Shown piece by piece: positions 30,912 through 37,667 of a DNA stretch of 37,667 nucleotides (position 1 is its first letter; each line of letters begins with the position of its first letter). This DNA is from Planctomycetota bacterium (GTDB lineage: Bacteria; Planctomycetota; Brocadiia; Brocadiales; Brocadiaceae), in contig VGXX01000009.1 in assembly GCA_016873155.1 (NCBI GenBank), positions 1 through 37,667 on the forward strand, written 5' to 3'. Under the pieces are notes generated by a model that was not told the DNA's origin, did no database searches, and saw only the letters and a list, made by a program, of their open reading frames with translations. The position numbers were made by a program, and so were the translations under genes.

Positions 30912-31976
30912 ATGAATCAAAAAAATGATAACCTCTCTATTTCGATAATAATTCCCGTATATAATGGGGAAAAACATATTGGAAGATGTCTGGATGCTGT
31001 ATGTGCATCGAGTTATTCTCCCTGTGAAATTATTGTGGTGGATGATAATTCTACGGATAAAACTATTGATATTGCACGGCAAAAAGGAGTTATAGTGCAC
31101 CAATTGCCGGAGAGAGCAGGCCCTGCCGTTGCAAGAAATTATGGGGCAAAACATGCAATGGGTGAGATTCTTTTATTTATCGACTCTGATGTCGAGGTGC
31201 GTAAAGATACCCTTGCGGCGGTTAACGAAGATTTCCGGCGTTATCCGAAAATAACTGCAGTTTTTGGCTCGTATGATGATACACCCTCCGAAGAAAATTT
31301 TCTCTCCCAATACAGAAATTTAATGCATCATTTTCATCATCAACAGGCACGTGAGGAGGCTTTTTCCTTTTGGGCAGGTTGTGGAGCTATAAAAAAGTGT
31401 GTTCTTATGGGAATAGGCGGATTTGACCAAAATCGTTACAAGAAACATTCTATAGAGGATATAGAATTAGGCTATAGATTATGCGCAAAGGGACATAAAA
31501 TATTATTAGATAACCGTTTATTAGTAAAACATCTTAAGCAGTGGAAATTTATTCAAATGATACGAACAGATATTCTTCTGCGCGCGATTCCCTGGTCATA
31601 TCTTATTTTGGAATCAAAATATATGCCAATGGATCTCAATCTTAAATTGCACCATAAAATAAGTACGATCCTAGCAGGGATAATGATTTTTTTAATGCCT
31701 CTTTTATTATTGCGAGGTGATGATTTATTTTCTTTTAATTTTGTTATGTTCATTGGTATTATTTTGTTTTCATTTTTGATCTTAAACAAGACGTTTTATG
31801 TCTTTTTTTTCAGGAAAAAGGGTATAGATTTTACCATAAAGGTTTTTCCCTTTCATGTTTTGTACTATTGTTATAGCGGCGCTTCATTTGTGTTATGTTG
31901 TTTTATTTATTATATAAGGTGTTTTAGGCGAATTGTGAAACGTGGCAGGCACACTCGAAACTATAAATTCAAATAA
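30912..31976 (+). CDS. GT2 family glycosyltransferase with C-terminal membrane segments
   Basis: This 354-residue enzyme has a GT-A fold: ISIIIPVYNGEKHIGRCLDAV, VVDDNSTDKT and the metal-binding DSD at 91-93, then GIGGFDQNRYKKHSIEDIELGYRL, the acceptor-side ED motif. Three hydrophobic segments close the protein (about 250-270, 275-295 and 305-335), so it is membrane-anchored and would add sugar to a lipid-linked or surface glycan. The donor and acceptor cannot be predicted. It starts the glycan cluster, about 200 nt after the Nudix gene; a MITE follows its stop. Confidence 0.9.
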   Translation: MNQKNDNLSISIIIPVYNGEKHIGRCLDAVCASSYSPCEIIVVDDNSTDKTIDIARQKGVIVHQLPERAGPAVARNYGAKHAMGEILLFIDSDVEVRKDTLAAVNEDFRRYPKITAVFGSYDDTPSEENFLSQYRNLMHHFHHQQAREEAFSFWAGCGAIKKCVLMGIGGFDQNRYKKHSIEDIELGYRLCAKGHKILLDNRLLVKHLKQWKFIQMIRTDILLRAIPWSYLILESKYMPMDLNLKLHHKISTILAGIMIFLMPLLLLRGDDLFSFNFVMFIGIILFSFLILNKTFYVFFFRKKGIDFTIKVFPFHVLYYCYSGASFVLCCFIYYIRCFRRIVKRGRHTRNYKFK

Positions 31977-31979
31977 TTC

Positions 31980-32120
31980 GTATCACTTTAGCTTTTTGAA
32001 AAAACATGATTTCTCAGCTATTCTGCAACCCTGACAGGGTTCTGAAACCCTGTCAGGGTTAAACCCGTAAGCAAGATTTACCTTATGTTGTCACAGTTTT
32101 TCAAAAAGCTAAAGTGATGC
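31980..32120. mobile_element. 141-bp MITE with 24-bp terminal inverted repeats and 8-bp target duplication
   Basis: The left end 31980-32003 (ATCACTTTAGCTTTTTGAAA inside) is an inverted copy of 32097-32120 with one mismatch at position 2. The octamer AATAATTC flanks both sides (31972-31979 and 32121-32128). The interior contains two adjacent self-palindromic 15-mers that are reverse complements of one another, AACCCTGACAGGGTT (32027-32041) and AACCCTGTCAGGGTT (32046-32060). It holds no reading frame. It was inserted right after the GT2 stop codon. Confidence 0.85.
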
Positions 32121-32139
32121 AATAATTCTGACAATTATC

Positions 32140-33549
32140 ATGAAAAAAAAAGTCGTTGTTATTGGCGCTGGTCCCGCCGGGCTAACAGCAGCGTATGAGT
32201 TGTCGAAAAGAAATGTTGAAACAATATTACTTGAAAAGGAAAACTCCGTTGGAGGTCTTTCAAGGACTATTCGATACAAAAAATATTATTTTGACATTGG
32301 CGGACATCGTTTTTTCACTTTGTGGGAAGAAATAAACAGTTTCTGGAAAGAAATTCTCGGCAAAGATTTTCTGTATCGCAAAAGGCTTTCCAGGATATTT
32401 TTTCATAAAAAATTTTTCTCCTATCCCCTCCAACCCTTTAACACCCTACGCAATTTAGGATTGTTAAAGAGCCTTCTGATCATTTCCAGTTACCTCAAGG
32501 CGCATGTGTTTCCACTGCTGCCGGAAGATACCTTTGAAAGATGGGTTGCAAATCGCTTTGGCAGGTGTCTTTATCGGATATTTTTTAAGTCATATACGGA
32601 AAAAATTCTTGGAGTATCCTGTAAAGAGTTAGATGCCGAGTGGGCAGCGCAACGGATCAGCGGATTGTCATTCATAAGCGCAGTGAAACATTCCGTAATA
32701 AAGAAACAGAATCATTCCGAAAACGGAAAAACAATAAAGACGCTGATAGATGGTTTTTATTATCCGAAGTTAGGTCCGGGGATGATGTGGCAAAGACTGG
32801 CAGAGATTTCAGAAAGACAAGGAGCTACTCTCTATACAGGTGCAAATGTTGAGGGGATTTTTTGGAAGAATAACAGGATAAGGGCAATAGAAGTACTACA
32901 AAACGGAAAATATCAATATTTTGAAGGCACCCATTTTGTCAGCAGCATGCCGTTGCAGGAACTTATACGGAAAATGAAACCTGAGGCGCCTTCCGAGATT
33001 CTTGAAGCAGCGAATACATTACGGTATCGGGATTATATTACGGTAGTGCTTATGGTAAATAAGAGAGACGTATTTCCTGACAACTGGCTGTATATTCACG
33101 AACCAGATCTTAAGGTAGGAAGGATACAAAATTATAAGAATTGGAGTCCTGAAATGGTGCCGGATAACGGGAAAACCTGTCTGGGGTTGGAATATTTTTG
33201 CCAGGAAGGGGACGAATTATGGAATATGCCGGATCAGAAATTACTGGAATTGGGGATTCGGGAATTGTGTTCGATGGGATTTGCGCAGAGTAGTGATGAT
33301 GTCGAGGATGGCACAGTACTTCATGTGCCGAAGGCATATCCGCTTTATAAGCTGGGATACCGGGAAAGTCTGTATAAAATTAAAGAATATTTGAAGACCA
33401 TAGAAAATTTATATCTTATAGGTCGCAATGGAACCCATACATACAATAACCAAGATCACTCCATGATGACGGGAATGTTGGCGGCAGAAGATATATGTGC
33501 GGCAAATTGTACGATAGCGGAATCTGACAGACAATGCATAGAGATCTGA
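32140..33549 (+). CDS. FAD-dependent oxidoreductase, UDP-galactopyranose mutase/protoporphyrinogen oxidase-like
   Basis: This 469-residue flavoprotein has the dinucleotide motif VVVIGAGPAGLTAAYEL (residues 5-21), the second FAD motif VGGLSRT, and GGHRFF (54-59), a combination common in amine oxidase/UDP-galactopyranose mutase-like proteins of polysaccharide clusters. The C-terminal YLIGRNGTHTYNNQDHSMMTG is the FAD-binding end. It could be a mutase or a desaturase-like enzyme; no more precise call is possible. Its last codons overlap the start of the truncated glycosyltransferase by 16 nt. Confidence 0.85.
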   Translation: MKKKVVVIGAGPAGLTAAYELSKRNVETILLEKENSVGGLSRTIRYKKYYFDIGGHRFFTLWEEINSFWKEILGKDFLYRKRLSRIFFHKKFFSYPLQPFNTLRNLGLLKSLLIISSYLKAHVFPLLPEDTFERWVANRFGRCLYRIFFKSYTEKILGVSCKELDAEWAAQRISGLSFISAVKHSVIKKQNHSENGKTIKTLIDGFYYPKLGPGMMWQRLAEISERQGATLYTGANVEGIFWKNNRIRAIEVLQNGKYQYFEGTHFVSSMPLQELIRKMKPEAPSEILEAANTLRYRDYITVVLMVNKRDVFPDNWLYIHEPDLKVGRIQNYKNWSPEMVPDNGKTCLGLEYFCQEGDELWNMPDQKLLELGIRELCSMGFAQSSDDVEDGTVLHVPKAYPLYKLGYRESLYKIKEYLKTIENLYLIGRNGTHTYNNQDHSMMTGMLAAEDICAANCTIAESDRQCIEI

Positions 33550-34229
33550 TGGATAAGACTTCAAACGGGAATAACCATCCTGAACCGTGTCCAAAGGTGT
33601 TGATAAATGATGTTGTAGCAGATAAGAATTCGTTGCGTAAGCTGGTGGAGGCAGGGCGGACGGATGAGAGAATCGGCGTGATTGCCCCGGTTGTTTATTC
33701 GTATCATAATCCTGTTTCGATACAATGCTGCGGTTACCGAATAAATTATTGGATAGGGCGACTGAAGAAACTGAAGTATGGTCGTGACATATTTGTAAAA
33801 GAGAGTGATACGGTTTCAGAGGTGGATTCGCAGATAGGCTGTGCAAATCTGATAAAGGTAGTTGTTTTTAAAGAGATAGGACTTTTTCGAAGGATATACG
33901 ATATTTATTTTGAAGAAACGGATTTTAACGTCAGGGCGTGGAGAAACAACTTCCGTGTGGTGGTGGTAAAAGATGCGAAGGTGTGTCATAAAGCGGCGTC
34001 AACCATGAATAAATACATTATGAAACGCGCCTATCTTCTCTTAAGGAATCTCTTCATCTTTGAGTTGCTCAATGCAGGAATGCGACATTTGATGGCATTT
34101 GTTCCCTATTTTTTCCTGGTGCATGTTCCTTATTTCCTTGTCTATGGAAGCGTGTATGGTTTGAATGTTAAATTTAAGGATACCAGGAATAAGTATGGCG
34201 GCGTTACTTCGAAGATTAAATCAGTGTAA
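33534..34229 (+). pseudogene. 5'-truncated GT2 glycosyltransferase
   Basis: The 231-residue frame is the C-terminal two thirds of a rhamnosyltransferase-like GT2 protein: VLINDVVADKNSLRKLVEAG corresponds to the usual LLNNDVVVD region (the metal site, here degraded), then ERIGVIAPVVY, INYWIGRLKK and GLFRRIYDIYFEETDFNVRAW. The about 90 residues that should precede it (the SIIILNWN nucleotide-binding half) are missing, and the first 20 residues show no homology. The start overlaps the upstream gene. It probably lost its 5' part by deletion; activity is unlikely. The C-terminal hydrophobic stretch is intact. Confidence 0.75.
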
Positions 34230-34276
34230 CTAATTAATGAAAATAATACAACTTGACTGGGTCTCAGGGATAGTGT

Positions 34277-35227
34277 ATGCAACTCCACTCATCGGTTTCA
34301 AGATTAACCGCAATTTTGATTGTCGGTGGATTACGGCAACGCAGTGAACGATGTTTACAAGCCTTATTGGCTCAATCGTCTGACATGCAGTTTGACATTC
34401 TCATCATTGATATTGCACCGCAAACAATGCCTTTGGTAGGTTGTGATCATCCGTATGTCCGCTGCATCCGTTATCCAGATTGCCCATCTTACGCAACTGC
34501 AAAAGTCAAGGGCATTCAAAGCGCCACTACAGAGGTAGTCGCTTTTATCGAGGATCATGCGATTCCCGATGCGAACTGGGTGAAGGGTGTTCTGCGCGCA
34601 TTTCAGCAGTCACCAGACATTGCCAGTGTTGTCTATACTTATAAAAATCTGAATCCGCAAACAGTGATCAGTAGGGCGTTCATGTTGTTCTCGTATGGTA
34701 GGTGGATGAATCCGGCATTTTCCGGCTATGTTGGCTCAGGCCCTAGCAACAATATTGCATATCGCCGGGCAGTGTTGCTGGAATTGGGTGACACACTTAC
34801 CACCTACCTTGATATGGAATATGTTTTCCACCAGCGCTTCCAGGCTCAGGGATGGAAAATGTATAAAACCGCTGAGGCTGTCATTGCTCATGAGAACTGG
34901 GTACGCCTGCTGCCGGGATTGCGTGATATTGGCGTACATAGCCAATTTTCAGCTATTCGGAGGGTTAAGCTGAATCATTGGTCATTGATAAAACGCACGT
35001 TGTTTATCGGCGGGATGACGATATTCCCGTTGGTTCAATGTTGGAGGATGGGTAAAAGTCTGCGACCCTGTCCCGAATTATTTCGGGCATTTTTGTGCTA
35101 TTTACCAATTTTTTTTCTTTTTTCCGTTTATGGAGCTTTTAAGGAAGCCATCGGGTATATGAATACTTCCAGAGATCTCAGGGTAGTGGTAACTGACAAT
35201 GAACTTTTCATCCCGCGCGATGTCTGA
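34277..35227 (+). CDS. GT2-like glycosyltransferase
   Basis: This 316-residue GT-A-fold protein has the order ILIVGGLRQRSERCLQALLAQ, FDILIIDIAP, FIEDHAIPDANWVKGV (metal site region at 92-94, EDH instead of DxD), GPSNNIAYRRAVLLELG and FHQRFQAQGWKMYKTAEAVIAHEN. Two hydrophobic segments end the protein (about 240-260 and 275-298). By eye its base composition is richer in G+C than the surrounding glycan genes, and a CCCGAA-TTAT-TTCGGG palindrome lies inside it at about 35072-35087, so it may be a later arrival. Donor and acceptor are unknown. Confidence 0.82.
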   Translation: MQLHSSVSRLTAILIVGGLRQRSERCLQALLAQSSDMQFDILIIDIAPQTMPLVGCDHPYVRCIRYPDCPSYATAKVKGIQSATTEVVAFIEDHAIPDANWVKGVLRAFQQSPDIASVVYTYKNLNPQTVISRAFMLFSYGRWMNPAFSGYVGSGPSNNIAYRRAVLLELGDTLTTYLDMEYVFHQRFQAQGWKMYKTAEAVIAHENWVRLLPGLRDIGVHSQFSAIRRVKLNHWSLIKRTLFIGGMTIFPLVQCWRMGKSLRPCPELFRAFLCYLPIFFLFSVYGAFKEAIGYMNTSRDLRVVVTDNELFIPRDV

Positions 35228-35229
35228 AG

Positions 35230-35451
35230 GTGATTCCCATGCCTTACGTGTCAATTATTATTCCCGTGTACTATTCTGTTGATCGCATTGAGGCGAGTTC
35301 ATACAGTCTGCAAGAGCAAAGTTTCATAATTGTTGTAGACAGCACATCTGATGGTGCAACCGCCAGTATGCGAGAAACCATGTACCTGAATATACGACCA
35401 GTGCGAAGTTCGTTGCGATTATTACCAAATTGTGGAAATGGGAAAGAATAG
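35230..35451 (+). pseudogene. Remnant of a GT2 glycosyltransferase N-terminus
   Basis: The first 45 codons resemble a GT2 start: PYVSIIIPVYYSVDRIEASS, SLQEQSF, then IIVVDSTSDGAT, with the two or three residues that usually separate SF from IIVVD deleted. The following 25 residues have no resemblance, and the frame stops at 35451, inside the start of the next glycosyltransferase gene. It can only be a fragment left by recombination or deletion. Confidence 0.65.
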
Positions 35452-36358
35452 AGAGTTTGAAAGTATGGGATTTGACAATGAGCCCTTTTTTTCCGTTATT
35501 ATTCCTACGCTTAAAAGACCGTCGAGGCGGTTGCAGAATTGTCTGGAAGCTTTGGCAGGTCAAAGCTTTCGCAGTTTTGAAATCATTGTGGTAGATGATG
35601 GCAGTGATTTCCCTCCGGGAGAAATCGTAGGGAATTTTGCCGATCGTTTAGATGTACAATTAGTGTTGAATAATCGATTAGGGCCTGCTTCGGCAAGAAA
35701 TTTGGGCGCGAAAATGGCAAAAGGTAAGATGTTAGCATTTACTGATGATGACTGTGAACCTGCCCCTGATTGGCTGCAAAAGATGGCAGATAGTATTGTC
35801 ATTACCAAAGAGAGTAATATTGCTCTTGGTGGACGTACGGTTAATGTTATGAATAACAACCTGTTCTCCATCGCAAGCCAATGCCTCATTTCGTATCTCT
35901 ACAGTTATTTTCAAAATCGTCCGGGAAGATTTTTTACCACAAACAACATTGTTCTACCGGTAAAGCTTTTTGGTGAAATAGGCGGTTTTGATTATCGGAT
36001 CCCTTTTGCTGCGGAAGATCGCGATTTGTTTGACAGGTGGCAGTATATGGGTTACGGGATGCAATATATACAGGAAGCCGTAGTTTATCATAAACATTCT
36101 TTTACTTTGTTCAGTTATTTGAAACAACACATGGCCTATGGGCAAGGAGCATTCTTTTATCATAGACTGCGTTCTGGCCGAAAACATTTACCGATTAATA
36201 TTGATCAAAAAAAATTTTATTTAGGTATGATGCGATTTCCATTTTCTCACTTCAGAAATATTAAAGCGACACTAATAGTGTTGCTGCTAGTGATTTCTCA
36301 GGTGGCATATGCCATTGGATATTTTTTCGAGTGGGGTAGAAAGCCGTTGCATAAGTGA
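35432..36358 (+). CDS. GT2 family glycosyltransferase
   Basis: This complete GT2 protein of up to 308 residues has FFSVIIPTLKRPSRRLQNCL, IIVVDDGSD, GPASARNLGAKMAKGKMLAF and the metal site TDDDCEP (104-110), then the acceptor motif AAEDRDLFDRW and one C-terminal membrane segment (about 280-300). The first ATG overlaps the preceding remnant. The ATG at 35465 (MGFDNEP, residue 12) is the more natural start because homology begins shortly after it. It is probably a working enzyme of the cluster. Confidence 0.88.
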   Translation: MEMGKNREFESMGFDNEPFFSVIIPTLKRPSRRLQNCLEALAGQSFRSFEIIVVDDGSDFPPGEIVGNFADRLDVQLVLNNRLGPASARNLGAKMAKGKMLAFTDDDCEPAPDWLQKMADSIVITKESNIALGGRTVNVMNNNLFSIASQCLISYLYSYFQNRPGRFFTTNNIVLPVKLFGEIGGFDYRIPFAAEDRDLFDRWQYMGYGMQYIQEAVVYHKHSFTLFSYLKQHMAYGQGAFFYHRLRSGRKHLPINIDQKKFYLGMMRFPFSHFRNIKATLIVLLLVISQVAYAIGYFFEWGRKPLHK

Positions 36359-36502
36359 ATTTGTTGATGCAGTGACCATGAAGTACGATAATAAAGGAGA
36401 GAGAATATATTCTATCCTTGATCTCGTATATAAAATGAAAAATATGATTCAGTTATATTTCTGATATTAATCAAGAGTTATACAAGGATAATTTATTGAA
36501 AA

Positions 36503-37504
36503 ATGCCGGGACTTTCAATTACGATTTGCAACCGCAACTTGCCAGAGTATAAAGGTCGTAAAGCAACTATTCCGGAATATTCTCTTATGGATTATATATC
36601 AACGATACTGGAAAAGCAGGGATGTTCTGTTATAAGGGTGGTAGAAAATAAGATGGAGCTTAATCCGGAAGGAGTATTGTTGATATTTGGCAATGCAAAC
36701 TGGTATCCGACTGTTTGTCGAATGCTGATGAAAATTCCCGCTCATAAACGACCTTTGACGGTTATTTGGCATACAGAGCCGCTTCCCCTTCCAAAAAAAG
36801 CACAATTGCCCAGACATTACCCCAATCTACGGGAAATAGGGAAAATATTACTTTGTGATGCGCGTGCAACTGATATTTATACAAATTATTTTCGATTACG
36901 CAGTTTGATAAAAAACGGTATCCCCGATATTCTTCTGGTATCTACACAGAGTCGCTGTGAATTTCTTTTTGAGAACGGTATTTCTTCTCATTGGATACCT
37001 CTTGGTTATTTTCCTTCTATGGGAAAAGATATGAATCTGTTTCGTGATATTGATATCCTTTTTCTCGGAGCACTTGATGTTTCCAGACGGAAGCGACTGA
37101 TTAGACAGCTTCGGGAAAGAGATGTTAATCTGGCAACATTGGGTGATTGGTTTGATGAAGCCTGTTGGGGTGAAAATCGTACACAGATTATAAACCGTTC
37201 GAAGATATTTCTGAATATTCATAGAGTATATGGTGATTTGGCAGGATACCGGATGATTCTGGGAATGGCAAATAAATCGTTAATACTTTCGGAACCCATT
37301 TACAACCCGGCGCCATTTATTCCCGGAAAACATTATATCAGCGCAACGATAGAAGAAATGCCAGATGTCATTGATTATTATCTTAATCATGAACAGGAAC
37401 GCGAACGAATCGCAAATGAAGGTCATGCCTTTTTAATGAATGAATTGCAATTAGAACATTCAATATTTCACATTCTGAAATTAATTATGGAATATCACAG
37501 GTAG
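36503..37504 (+). CDS. CgeB-like glycosyltransferase (GT4/GT-B type)
   Basis: This 333-residue soluble protein resembles the CgeB/DUF3880 group: an N-terminal domain with LLIFGNANWYP and TVIWHTEPLPLP, then DILFLGALDVSRRKRLIRQL and the C-terminal Glyco_trans_1_2-like part NRSKIFLNIHRVYGDLAGYR, LILSEPIYNPAPFIPGKHYI and YYLNHEQERERIANEG. In spore formers CgeB decorates the spore surface; here it more likely glycosylates surface glycan or protein. It follows the GT2 gene by about 145 nt. The call rests on fold pattern, so the exact family is moderately sure. Confidence 0.8.
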   Translation: MPGLSITICNRNLPEYKGRKATIPEYSLMDYISTILEKQGCSVIRVVENKMELNPEGVLLIFGNANWYPTVCRMLMKIPAHKRPLTVIWHTEPLPLPKKAQLPRHYPNLREIGKILLCDARATDIYTNYFRLRSLIKNGIPDILLVSTQSRCEFLFENGISSHWIPLGYFPSMGKDMNLFRDIDILFLGALDVSRRKRLIRQLRERDVNLATLGDWFDEACWGENRTQIINRSKIFLNIHRVYGDLAGYRMILGMANKSLILSEPIYNPAPFIPGKHYISATIEEMPDVIDYYLNHEQERERIANEGHAFLMNELQLEHSIFHILKLIMEYHR

Positions 37505-37616
37505 GAAAATATGATTCCCATTCATCGTCTATATTTTGGACTAGTATAATGATTCCATAATAACATTGCAATGTGATTCTTTTTGTGGCATACTTCCCTC
37601 AAGAAAGGAGGCGAAG

Positions 37617-37667
37617 ATGCCATTTGAAAGAAAAAGACCACGTATCATATTAAATCACGAAGAAACA
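37617..37667 (+). mobile_element. 5' end of an IS630-type transposase gene (cut by window edge)
   Basis: An ATG at 37617 with a strong ribosome-binding site (AAAGGAGG, 37605-37612) opens a frame reading MPFERKRPRIILNHEET to the window end. RPRIILNHEE resembles the first residues of IS630/Tc1-mariner-like transposases (a PRI-L-x2-EE start before the helix-turn-helix). The left end would lie around 37540-37600 but I cannot define a terminal repeat. Only 17 codons are visible. Confidence 0.5.

Noticed and set aside
35072-35087. CCCGAA-TTAT-TTCGGG hairpin as terminator
   Set aside because: It lies inside an open glycosyltransferase frame; more likely part of the coding sequence or a small repeat.
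36378-36464. 28-codon frame MKYDNKGERIYSILDLVYK...
   Set aside because: Too short to support; it could be a remnant of another cluster gene but has no ribosome-binding site or recognisable domain.

Overview
The window comes from an anammox planctomycete close to Candidatus Kuenenia. The 16S gene carries the target sites, as I remember them, of the Planctomycetes probe Pla46, the general anammox probe Amx368, the Kuenenia/Brocadia probe Amx820 and the Kuenenia probe Kst157. The region I remember for Kst1275 does not match, so this may not be the type strain. Low-to-moderate GC genes rich in ATA/AAA/GAA codons fit this assignment.

Layout. At 1-2.5 kb lies an accessory patch. It holds an unidentified gene end, a mazEF toxin-antitoxin pair whose toxin is frameshifted, and a SprT-like metallopeptidase separated from a DUF2786 domain by one in-frame amber codon. 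At 2.5-7.5 kb are housekeeping genes: tyrA-purL on the minus strand from a good sigma70-type promoter, and accA divergent from them. At 7.6-13.1 kb is one complete linked rRNA operon: promoter, boxA leader, 16S, tRNA-Ile(GAT), tRNA-Ala(TGC), boxA, 23S, 5S and terminator, with visible processing stems around 16S and 23S. At 13.1-17.1 kb a compact set fur-family regulator, rpmB, gatC, gatA and gatB follows. The gat genes encode the tRNA-dependent amidotransferase.

At 17.1-25.4 kb are a stand-alone MshEN-like domain protein, a 140-bp non-autonomous transposable element (MITE), a small membrane protein, a formylglycine-generating-enzyme-fold protein without the catalytic cysteines, a U32 peptidase-family (RlhA-like) protein coupled to a tiny Cys-rich protein, pgi and cobT. 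At 25.4-30.7 kb is an operon with two consecutive type II secretion/type IV pilus ATPases (GspE/PilB), a GspF/PilC inner-membrane protein and a Nudix hydrolase. From 30.9 kb to the end is a surface-glycan cluster: several GT2 glycosyltransferases (one truncated, one a remnant), a UDP-galactopyranose-mutase-like flavoprotein, a CgeB-like glycosyltransferase, a second MITE, and the first codons of an IS630-type transposase at the window edge.

Most of the window is ordinary core genome. The parts that deserve a second look are the SprT/amber/DUF2786 locus, the broken mazF, the two MITEs (both with 24-bp terminal repeats and 8-bp target duplications), the competing hairpin in front of tRNA-Ile, the stand-alone MshEN protein and the Cys-rich protein joined to the U32 gene. 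I did not find a clear new multi-gene defence or metabolic system, a CRISPR array or a prophage.
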